A DNA stretch of 19,086 nt from Sphingomonadales bacterium UBA6174 (GTDB lineage: Bacteria; Pseudomonadota; Alphaproteobacteria; Sphingomonadales; Sphingomonadaceae). A model generated the notes under the pieces. The model was not told where the DNA came from, searched no databases, and was given only the letters and a program-made list of their open reading frames with translations. Both the position numbers and the translations under genes were made by a program. Where the stretch lies: positions 1 to 19,086 of the forward strand of contig DITW01000023.1 of the NCBI GenBank assembly GCA_002422945.1. Reading direction: 5' to 3'. Positions 1 to 6,406 of the stretch are shown piece after piece; position 1 is the first letter of the stretch, and each line of letters begins with the position of its first letter.

Positions 1-585
1 CTGGATGGTGCGACGGATTTCCTCGTCACGACCAATCACCGGATCGAGCTTGCCCGCGCGTGCCGCTTCCGTCAGGTCTCGGGCGAATTTCTTCAGCGCA
101 TCATAGCGATCTTCGGCAGAAGCCGTATCGGCGGAGCGGCCCCCACGTAAGTTATTGATCGCGGCGTTCAGCGCCTCTGCCTTCACCCCTGCTGTTGCGA
201 GCGCCTTGCCCGCCACTGTGCCGGATGCCAGCACCAGCGCCAGCAGCAATCGTTCGACGGTGACATAGCTATCACCCGCCTTTTGCGCGACCTGTTCTGC
301 CTGATCCAGCAAGCGCACGGCATCATTATCGAAACCGGGTGCCGATTGTGCGCCGCTGCCCGATACGGCCGGGATTTTGGCGAGCGCTGCATCGGTTTCA
401 CGGGTTGCGATTACGGCATCGCCACCGGCCGCCTTGATCAAGCCAGCGCACATGCCCTCGCTGTCTTCCAGCAAGGCTTTCAACAGATGTTCCGGCGAAA
501 TCCGCTGATGATTCATGCGGATCGACACGGTCTGCGCACTTTGAAGGAAACCCTTCGCGCGATCAGTAAATTTTTCAAGGTTCAT
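1..585 (-). CDS. clpB: ATP-dependent chaperone ClpB, N-terminal part (runs off the window)
   Basis: This is the first 195 codons of the ClpB disaggregase, a hexameric AAA+ protein that works with DnaK to pull apart protein aggregates in the cytoplasm. The reading frame starts with ATG at 585 (MNLEKFTDRAKGFLQ) and is open to the window edge. Residues about 1-150 are the Clp N-terminal repeat domain. The start of the first nucleotide-binding domain is reached at the hallmark KLDPVIGRDEEIRRTIQ, so both Walker motifs and the M-domain lie outside the window. The start is supported by a strong ribosome binding site, AGGAAGGGG, just upstream. The gene lies downstream of radC on the same strand with an 80-base gap that holds a likely heat-shock promoter. 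The ClpB identity is close to certain; only the rest of the gene is unseen. Confidence 0.96.
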   Translation of the reverse strand, partial: MNLEKFTDRAKGFLQSAQTVSIRMNHQRISPEHLLKALLEDSEGMCAGLIKAAGGDAVIATRETDAALAKIPAVSGSGAQSAPGFDNDAVRLLDQAEQVAQKAGDSYVTVERLLLALVLASGTVAGKALATAGVKAEALNAAINNLRGGRSADTASAEDRYDALKKFARDLTEAARAGKLDPVIGRDEEIRRTIQ

Positions 586-610
586 GAAATGCCCCTTCCT
601 TTCACATCTC

Positions 611-638
611 ATGTGGTGTTGCGAATATACAACACAAG
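611..638 (-). promoter_or_regulatory. Putative RpoH (sigma-32) heat-shock promoter of clpB
   Basis: On the minus strand CTTGTGT (632-638) is followed after 15 bases by CCACAT (611-616). This compares well with the enterobacterial sigma-32 pattern CTTGAAA, 13-15 bases, CCCCAT. Transcription would start near 604 and give a leader of about 20 bases before the clpB ATG. Known biology supports it, since clpB is a standard RpoH target, but the match is by eye. A perfect inverted repeat occupies most of the spacer and is listed separately. Confidence 0.45.
616..635. repeat. Inverted repeat GTGTTG-N8-CAACAC in the clpB promoter
   Basis: Two perfect 6-base arms, GTGTTG at 616-621 and CAACAC at 630-635, flank an AT-rich 8-base centre. 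The repeat sits inside the proposed -35/-10 spacer of clpB. It could be an operator or a coincidence of short arms; it does not match the CIRCE element of HrcA. Confidence 0.4.
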
Positions 639-664
639 GGGCGGATAAATTTTTTCGAAATGGG

Positions 665-1345
665 TTACATCAACCCTAGGCTGCGCAAGCTTTTATGTCC
701 GGTTCTGCCGATGATGATATGGTCATGGACGATGATGGCAAGGTGACGGCCTGCCTCCGCAATCTTGCGTGTCAGTTCGATATCGGCCTTGCTTGGTTGC
801 GGATCGCCGCTTGGGTGATTGTGGACGAGGATCATCGATACTGCACCAAGATCAAGCGCCCGTCGGATCACCTCGCGGATATGGATTGCCGCTTCATCGA
901 CAGAGCCTTCCGCCGCCAGTTCATCGCGGATCAGCATGTTGCGGGCATTGAGATAGAGGATGCGTACCCGCTCCACCGCCTGATGCGCCATATCGGCATG
1001 GAGATAATCGAGCAATGATTGCCAGCTCCCCAAGACGGGCCGGTTGATGACTTCCGATTTCAACAGGCGCAACGCTGATGCTTGTGCGATTTTGAGCGCG
1101 CCGATGACGCCATCGGATAAGTTCGCGCGCCGCAATGCCTCGACATCGGCGCAGAGCAACGCACCCAGCCCGCCAAACTCGTTGATTAATTGTTTCGCCA
1201 ATGGCTTGGTATCGCGGCGGGGGATGGCGAGGGCGAGCAAATATTCGACCAGCTCATGTTCGAGCAGCGCCTCCGGCCCGCCATCGACCAGCCGCTGGCG
1301 CAATCGGGCGCGATGACCGGACCCATCTTCTGCCAATTCGCCCAT
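665..1345 (-). CDS. radC: RadC family JAB/MPN-domain protein
   Basis: A 226-residue RadC (UPF0758) protein. Residues about 1-100 form the N-terminal helix-hairpin-helix-like segment (RARLRQRL, LLEHELVEYLLALAIPRRDTKP). Residues about 105-226 are the JAB1/MPN+ metalloprotease-like domain, with its zinc-binding JAMM motif H175-x-H177-x7-S185-x2-D188 in the stretch HNHPSGDPQPSKAD. All metal ligands are present. The cellular role of RadC is unresolved: the old DNA-repair assignment is doubtful, although relatives occur on mobile elements. The length is normal for the family. The ATG at 1345 has a good ribosome binding site (AGGAG, 6 bases away). The gene follows uvrD by 43 bases on the same strand and may share its transcript. 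Confidence 0.93.
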   Translation of the reverse strand: MGELAEDGSGHRARLRQRLVDGGPEALLEHELVEYLLALAIPRRDTKPLAKQLINEFGGLGALLCADVEALRRANLSDGVIGALKIAQASALRLLKSEVINRPVLGSWQSLLDYLHADMAHQAVERVRILYLNARNMLIRDELAAEGSVDEAAIHIREVIRRALDLGAVSMILVHNHPSGDPQPSKADIELTRKIAEAGRHLAIIVHDHIIIGRTGHKSLRSLGLM

Positions 1346-1388
1346 GACTTCTCCTACGCAACATACATATTACTCAGTCTTGCATAAC

Positions 1389-3701
1389 TCAGGCCGGGTT
1401 GACAAAATTATCCATCACCCGCTTCAGGCCCGCCTGTTCGAACTCGATGTCCAGCTTGTTGCCGTCCATATCTGTGATCGTGCCATAGCCGAATTTGTTA
1501 TGAAAGACGCGCTGGCCGATCAGCAGGTCGCCGCGTGGCTTGGCTGCAAAACTCGCCGCCTTTTCACGGGCGCGGACCGGGGACATGGAGGACCAGCCAT
1601 TACCGCTCGCCCGTTCCCAGCCGGGGCCGTGGGTGCCAACTGATCCCATATTCGGGGAGAACGACCGGGCGTTATTATTGTCCTGCACAAAGGCGCTGCC
1701 AAAGCTGCTAGCCGATACCGTATTGCCCCAGCCCTGATAACCGCGCGCACCCGACGTCATCGTCGTGTCTTGCTCGATATGTTCGGCCGGTAATTCTGCA
1801 ATGAACCGGGAGGGGAGTGCGCTCATCCATTGGCCGTAAATGCGGCGATTGGCGGCGTGCCAGATCGAACAATGCTTGCGGGCCCGCGTGATCGCGACAT
1901 AGCCAAGCCTGCGCTCTTCCTCCAATGATGCAGCACCACCTTCATCGAGCGCGCGTTGCGACGGAAACACCCCTTCTTCCCAGCCGACAAGGAATGTGCG
2001 ATCGAATTCCAGCCCCTTGGCAGCGTGGATGGTCATGATCGTGACCTTCTGGCCATCGTCGCCCGCATCATTGTCCATCACCAGACTGACATGCTCAAGG
2101 AACATATCGAGCGATTCATATTCCTCCATCGCGCGGACAAGTTCTTGAAGGTTTTCCAGCCTGCCCGCCGCATCTGCCGATTTTTCGGCCTGCCACATCG
2201 CAGTATAGCCAGATTCTTCGAGCACGATCCGCGCCAGTTCACCATGGGGCAGGGTGCTGGCCGAATCCCGCCACCGCGCGATATCACCGATGAACCGTCC
2301 CAATGACCGCCGCGCCTGTGGGGTCAGTTCGTCGGTGTCGAGAATGGCCACCGCTGCCGCAGACAGCGAGATTCCCTGTGCGCGGGCGAGCCGATGGAGC
2401 TTGGCCATCGCGGTATCGCCCAGCCCGCGTTTCGGCAGGTTGATGATCCGTTCTAACGCAAGATCGTCTTGCGGTTGATGCACCATCCGCAAATACGCGA
2501 GCGCATCGCGGATTTCGGCGCGTTCATAGAAACGAAACCCGCCGACGATCTTGTAGGAAATACCGGTCGCGATGAAGCGTTCCTCGAATTCGCGGGTCTG
2601 GAACTGGGCGCGCACGAGGATCGCCATTTCATTACTCGCCTCGCCCTGCCGCCGCGCATCCTCAATCGCCTCGCCAACGCGTCGCGCCTCTTCCGGTCCA
2701 TCCCAAACGCCGGTGACCTGCACCTTTTCGCCCGCATCCCGCTCGGTCCACAGGCTCTTGCCAAGCCGGTCGCCATTCATCGCAATCAGCCCCGAGGCCG
2801 CGCCCAGAATATGCGGGGTGGATCGGTAATTCTGTTCGAGCCGGATCGTGACCGCGCCCGGGAAATCCCGTTCGAACCGCAAAATATTCGCGACCTCGGC
2901 CCCGCGCCAACTGTAGATGCTTTGATCGTCATCGCCGACACAGCAGATATTCTTGCGTTCCTGCGCCAATAGCCGGAGCCAGAGATATTGGGCGGAGTTG
3001 GTGTCCTGATATTCGTCCACCATGATATATTTGAACCGGCGCTGATAATCGGCCAGCACCTCACGATCTTTTTTCAGGATCGTCAGCATATGAAGCAGCA
3101 GGTCGCCGAAATCACAGGCGTTCAAGGCGCAAAGCCGCGCCTGATAGGCAGCATAAAGTTGCTTCGCCTTGCCATCGCCAAAGGCTTCATTATCCCCGGC
3201 ATCCAGATCGGCAGGGGTCAGGCCCCGGTTCTTCCATTTGTCGATCACGCCCGCGAATTGCTTGGCCGGGAATTTTTTCTCGTCCAATCCTGCGGCGGTA
3301 ATGACCTGTTTCAACAGGCGGATCTGATCGTCGGTGTCGAGAATATTAAAATTACTGTGCAGGCCGACAAGTTCGGCATGACGGCGCAGCATCTTGGCGC
3401 AAACCGAGTGGAACGTCCCCAGCCAAGGCATGCCCTCGACTGCCGGGCCGATCATCCGTCCGACCCGTTCGCGCATTTCGCGCGCGGCCTTGTTGGTGAA
3501 GGTGACGGCCAGAATTTCGGACGGCCACGCCCGTTGCGTCGCGACAAGATGCGCCAGCCGCGCCGTCAGCGCAGACGTCTTGCCCGTGCCAGCCCCTGCC
3601 AGCACCAATACCGGACCGTCCGATGTCAACACGGCCTCGCGCTGCGGCGGATTCAGGCCATGCAGATAGGCGGGTTCAGACGAATGTAAGACAGGCTCCA
3701 T
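1389..3701 (-). CDS. uvrD: UvrD/PcrA-type superfamily 1A DNA helicase
   Basis: A 770-residue 3'-5' DNA helicase of the UvrD/PcrA/Rep family, expected to act in nucleotide excision repair, mismatch repair and removal of proteins from DNA. The SF1 motifs appear in order: Q motif LNPPQREAV (residues 16-24), Walker A GAGTGKT (36-42), motif II with D229-E230 (VDEYQDTN), motif III QSIYSWRGA, motif IV EQNYRST, motif V TIHAAKGLEF and motif VI GYVAITRARK. A poorly conserved Gly/Ser/Asn-rich linker then leads to a C-terminal Tudor-like domain (GQRVFHNKFGYGTI), which in PcrA/UvrD binds RNA polymerase. The length fits the family. The start at 3701 has no strong ribosome binding site but places the Q motif correctly. 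It lies 45 bases downstream of the nucleotidyltransferase-like gene; whether it belongs to that transcript is unclear. Confidence 0.94.
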   Translation of the reverse strand: MEPVLHSSEPAYLHGLNPPQREAVLTSDGPVLVLAGAGTGKTSALTARLAHLVATQRAWPSEILAVTFTNKAAREMRERVGRMIGPAVEGMPWLGTFHSVCAKMLRRHAELVGLHSNFNILDTDDQIRLLKQVITAAGLDEKKFPAKQFAGVIDKWKNRGLTPADLDAGDNEAFGDGKAKQLYAAYQARLCALNACDFGDLLLHMLTILKKDREVLADYQRRFKYIMVDEYQDTNSAQYLWLRLLAQERKNICCVGDDDQSIYSWRGAEVANILRFERDFPGAVTIRLEQNYRSTPHILGAASGLIAMNGDRLGKSLWTERDAGEKVQVTGVWDGPEEARRVGEAIEDARRQGEASNEMAILVRAQFQTREFEERFIATGISYKIVGGFRFYERAEIRDALAYLRMVHQPQDDLALERIINLPKRGLGDTAMAKLHRLARAQGISLSAAAVAILDTDELTPQARRSLGRFIGDIARWRDSASTLPHGELARIVLEESGYTAMWQAEKSADAAGRLENLQELVRAMEEYESLDMFLEHVSLVMDNDAGDDGQKVTIMTIHAAKGLEFDRTFLVGWEEGVFPSQRALDEGGAASLEEERRLGYVAITRARKHCSIWHAANRRIYGQWMSALPSRFIAELPAEHIEQDTTMTSGARGYQGWGNTVSASSFGSAFVQDNNNARSFSPNMGSVGTHGPGWERASGNGWSSMSPVRAREKAASFAAKPRGDLLIGQRVFHNKFGYGTITDMDGNKLDIEFEQAGLKRVMDNFVNPA

Positions 3702-3746
3702 GATGCGAACGATTAGGGAACATCGCGGCGTAGGGCAAGGCCGGAT

Positions 3747-4748
3747 TTACCCTTTGCGCCATTTGGTAAAGAGGTGGCGAGCCAGCATCAAGGGCGGCAT
3801 CCGCAGCATATGGGCGCGCAGATAAAAGGCGCAACGCGTGATTGGATACGTCTTTTTCCCCCAGCCATCGCGGGCGAGGATGCAGCGTAGGAACCATCGG
3901 TCCCGCCACCCCAATGGCCTGCCATCGCCAAAAAGATGCGCGGCCAATCGATCCGCCTGCAATATATAAGCCGTCAACCCATGGCGCGCTGCGCGGGAGA
4001 GCAGTTCCTTGTCGAAGTCCGGGTCTTCATGCCGAAATTCGCGCAACAGCTGGTAAATATCCCACAAATTGCGCAAGCTCCCCGCCAGATCGCCATCGGC
4101 CAGCATATGCGCGACGGCATGGCAGATCATGTCGGCGGGGTTGAGGAACGAAATCCCATCGTCGCGGCGCACGCAGTCGCGGATCATCGCCTCGGCATCC
4201 GGCTCCAATCGATGGGTCAGCGGCAGAATCGTGTGATGGACATCGATCATTCGGTCACGTGCGCGATGGATGAGGGGAGGTAGTTCATGCATCCATTGGC
4301 GGTAATAATGATCGTCATAGGCATCGGCCTTGACCCATTCCCAGCCAGCGGCGAGCAATCGTCTCTCCGCATCATCAAGCTGGCGACGCGGCAATAATAT
4401 GTCGAGATCGCCAACAAAACGGCCATCGCCCGCCTCCAGCCCCGCGATGATATAGGCGCAGCCTTTCAACAGCACCACCGGATAGCCCGCGCTGTGAAAG
4501 GCACGCTGCGTCATCTCCACCTCCCATCGCGCCTGTGTCTGGGCATGAGCAAGAGCTATCCGGGCATCGTTCAGTCGACGTCTGACGGCTTCCGGCACCT
4601 TCTGGCCCGCAAGTCGGATGGCAAGGCTGCCGACCAACTGTTCGGCGCGGGCGACGGTGATGACCTCAGTCCAGTCCTTGACCGACAGATGCGCGGCCTG
4701 TTCCGGCGCGCGCAACACCCCGGCCAGCAATGATGCCGCCCGCGTCAT
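3747..4748 (-). CDS. Nucleotidyltransferase-fold family protein of the RRE/kinase cassette
   Basis: A 333-residue protein resembling the uncharacterised nucleotidyltransferase family (NTP_transf_5 type). The visible signature is VVLLKG (K95) followed by GDLDILL with D114 and D116, the paired acidic residues expected to bind metal and nucleotide in this fold. The C-terminal half is helical with His/Asp-rich segments (IDVHHT, ICHAVAHML). Relatives are found next to lasso-peptide and other peptide-modification genes, but the substrate is unknown. I take the start at ATG 4748 (MTRAASLL) rather than the in-frame ATG at 4763, because it forms an ATGA overlap with the stop codon of the kinase gene upstream, as at the preceding junction. 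It is the last gene of a four-gene overlapping cassette. The fold assignment is fairly secure; any enzymatic role is inference. Confidence 0.8.
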   Translation of the reverse strand: MTRAASLLAGVLRAPEQAAHLSVKDWTEVITVARAEQLVGSLAIRLAGQKVPEAVRRRLNDARIALAHAQTQARWEVEMTQRAFHSAGYPVVLLKGCAYIIAGLEAGDGRFVGDLDILLPRRQLDDAERRLLAAGWEWVKADAYDDHYYRQWMHELPPLIHRARDRMIDVHHTILPLTHRLEPDAEAMIRDCVRRDDGISFLNPADMICHAVAHMLADGDLAGSLRNLWDIYQLLREFRHEDPDFDKELLSRAARHGLTAYILQADRLAAHLFGDGRPLGWRDRWFLRCILARDGWGKKTYPITRCAFYLRAHMLRMPPLMLARHLFTKWRKG

Positions 4749-5611
4749 GCGAGGTCCGCCCATAGTTGTTCGACCAGCGCGATGGCACTTGCGCTATCTT
4801 CATAGTCGATGGCCCGCGCCGGGACTTGGTGGACAAGCTGGGTCAGTGCGCGAAACCCGCTCTCACCAAGGGTGATGTAATTGGTCGATGATTGGGTCAG
4901 GCGCATGAAGACTTCCGCCGCGCCAATCGAACGAATGGCGGGCGGATGACCGAAACGTGGGAACAATAACAAGGCAGGACGCGCTGGCTCATCCATCCGC
5001 GCAATCGCGTCCGGCCCCGGCATCAAATGACGGATTGTCCCCTTGGGCGTATCGGTCAGCAGGGGGCCGAACCGATCGTCGGTGCCGACCAGTGTTTGCA
5101 TCACATCTACCGCTTCATTCTTGAGGCTGATGGCGCGGGGAAAGCCATGTGCATGGCCGGTATTGGGGTCGATCAGGGCAAATTCATCACCCATGAAGCG
5201 CCAACCGCGTTCACCCAAATGGGCGGACAAGGTCGATTTGCCCGCGCCCGACAGGCCCGTCATGATCAACGCCTTGCCATCGCGTTCGACCATCGATGCA
5301 TGGAGCAACAAATAGCGCCGCTGCCCCAAGGCCATTTGCAGGTTCATTGCCATTTCGGCAGCCAGTACGCCATGGGCCAATGGCAAAGGTTGTGCCTCTG
5401 GTAGCATGAAATCGCCCCGAATATCGATATTCGGACGAATCCAACGTCGCAGCGGGCTGGAGGGTTCGAGCCTGACCGTGAAATTCGGCACGGCAACCAA
5501 GGGGCGGGGATAGGCCTGATAAAGGCGGTTCAGTCGCTTGACCGGCCCGGCCCATGCCGATCCGATTCGGAACATAATCGGGCCGATGCGGAGGTGTATT
5601 TGATGCTTCAT
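4745..5611 (-). CDS. HprK-related kinase A (HPr kinase/phosphorylase-like)
   Basis: A 288-residue protein homologous to the catalytic domain of HPr kinase/phosphorylase. A variable N-terminal region of about 95 residues precedes the kinase core. The core shows LLLHAS (H104, matching the His before the P-loop in HprK), the P-loop GLSGAGKST (residues 119-127) and an acidic GDE at 141-143 where HprK has its metal-binding acidic pair. This matches proteins annotated as HprK-related kinase A of the so-called HPr-rel-A system, which are not expected to act on HPr of the sugar phosphotransferase system. I prefer ATG at 5611 over the ATG at 5620, since it gives an ATGA overlap with the stop of the RRE gene. 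In some Firmicutes lasso-peptide clusters a kinase of this fold phosphorylates the peptide; a comparable role here is inference. Confidence 0.85.
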   Translation of the reverse strand: MKHQIHLRIGPIMFRIGSAWAGPVKRLNRLYQAYPRPLVAVPNFTVRLEPSSPLRRWIRPNIDIRGDFMLPEAQPLPLAHGVLAAEMAMNLQMALGQRRYLLLHASMVERDGKALIMTGLSGAGKSTLSAHLGERGWRFMGDEFALIDPNTGHAHGFPRAISLKNEAVDVMQTLVGTDDRFGPLLTDTPKGTIRHLMPGPDAIARMDEPARPALLLFPRFGHPPAIRSIGAAEVFMRLTQSSTNYITLGESGFRALTQLVHQVPARAIDYEDSASAIALVEQLWADLA

Positions 5612-5925
5612 GCGCGCCATACCAGGCCGGCCACTTCCAGTTCCGCAAGCCGCGCGGTCATCGAGGCCATGGCATCGTCATCCGGCGCCATGTCATGGGT
5701 CAGTTCCAGCCGGGCGATTAGACCCACCATATCGGTCGGCGCTTCGCGCAGCGCGGCGAGAATTTCAGGCATGGGCGCTGCAAGAATATGCGTCGCGCCG
5801 GATGGCCGATGATAAGCGAGCGTCAGCCCCTCCATCTGGCTGATGACAAGCCGGTCGGCGGGATCGCAGTGATAGTATATTTTATGAATTTTACGCACGT
5901 GATGAACTCGGGTTAAGCGCGACAT
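5608..5925 (-). CDS. PqqD-family RRE protein of the HPr-rel-A type
   Basis: A 105-residue small protein with the look of a PqqD-type RiPP recognition element, the winged-helix module that binds precursor peptides for modifying enzymes. After a basic N-terminal strand (residues 1-22) there is an aromatic beta segment, then LTLAYHRPSGATHILAAPMPEIL (about 34-56) and two helices ending in LAELEVAGLVWRA, the usual C-terminal 'last helix plus LV' pattern of this family. The family average is shorter (about 90 residues). The ATG at 5925 is favoured because it shares its A with the TGA of the upstream gene (TGATG), which suggests translational coupling; an in-frame ATG 30 codons further in would cut off the first strands. 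Its likely partners are the kinase and nucleotidyltransferase encoded next to it. The peptide it would bind is unknown. Confidence 0.78.
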   Translation of the reverse strand: MSRLTRVHHVRKIHKIYYHCDPADRLVISQMEGLTLAYHRPSGATHILAAPMPEILAALREAPTDMVGLIARLELTHDMAPDDDAMASMTARLAELEVAGLVWRA

Positions 5926-6314
5926 CAGCCTTTTGGCATTTGCAACGAGGCATAGCAGGTAAAACCGCTCATACCATTCTGCAACCGCCTGATATAATTG
6001 GTATAGGCTTCGCTGGTGGCATAATCGGTGCCGGGGAGGCTGGTCCCGTTTTGCAGGGCGGCGCGTACCTCATCGCCAGTGAATGGTCGGGCAGCGGGAG
6101 GGAATGCGCCGGGCGTCGATGGGTCTACGAGCAATCCATTCGGATCGATATAGAAGCTGGATTGGGCCGGATCAGGCACGGGAATCTGACAGTTCAGCAC
6201 TGAACCCACTGACTGGGCAAGGGCGGGGCGGACCGTGACGATCGTCGCTGCCGTCACCGCGCCAAGAGCCAACATCTGCCTGCGCGTGGCCGCGGGTTGG
6301 GTTTTCCTGTCCAT
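5925..6314 (-). CDS. Small Tat-signal protein, first gene of the RRE/kinase cassette
   Basis: A 129-residue protein that I do not recognise as a named family. The N-terminus is a clear twin-arginine signal: polar n-region, TRRQMLAL with R11-R12, hydrophobic stretch to about residue 28, and an ALA-QS cleavage site after A33, leaving a mature protein of about 96 residues. The mature part is Pro/Ala/Gly-rich with few charges and just two Cys residues, one near its start (LNCQI) and one near the C-terminus (FTCYAS), so it could form one disulfide or carry a modification. It starts 92 bases from the divergent phoR gene, with AAGGAT as ribosome binding site, and its stop overlaps the next start. 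Its place at the head of the cassette suggests it is either the substrate of the modifying enzymes or their exported product. That is inference. Confidence 0.75.
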   Translation of the reverse strand: MDRKTQPAATRRQMLALGAVTAATIVTVRPALAQSVGSVLNCQIPVPDPAQSSFYIDPNGLLVDPSTPGAFPPAARPFTGDEVRAALQNGTSLPGTDYATSEAYTNYIRRLQNGMSGFTCYASLQMPKG

Positions 6315-6326
6315 GTCATAATCCTT

Positions 6327-6359
6327 ACGCTACGCACTCGTTACACAGACGTTATACAG
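6327..6359. repeat. Three tandem 11-bp repeats between the cassette and phoR
   Basis: Three consecutive 11-base units at 6327-6337, 6338-6348 and 6349-6359 follow the pattern WCGYTAYRCAS on the plus strand. Units two and three differ at only three positions. The array covers the proposed -10 of the minus-strand cassette and ends 12 bases before its first ATG. An 11-base period is the spacing used by tandem OmpR/PhoB-type response regulators, so this may be an operator. Confidence 0.5.
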
Positions 6360-6379
6360 CACCGCTGAAAACTTGACGA
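6351..6379 (-). promoter_or_regulatory. Candidate sigma-70-type promoter of the four-gene cassette
   Basis: On the minus strand TCGTCA (6374-6379) and TATAAC (6351-6356) are separated by exactly 17 bases, matching four and five of the six consensus positions. The predicted start near 6345 gives a leader of about 30 bases before the Tat-protein ATG. The -10 is covered by the first (in transcription order) of three tandem repeats, which would fit repression or activation at this site. Confidence 0.4.
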
Positions 6380-6406
6380 GCCAAGATGGTTAATGCGTGA
6401 CATGAA

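Noticed and set aside
6345..6404. A 20-codon minus-strand frame (ATG at 6404) with two adjacent Cys, which could be taken for a precursor peptide ahead of the cassette.
   Set aside because: It has no ribosome binding site, overlaps the candidate promoter and the tandem repeats, and its length is easily met by chance.
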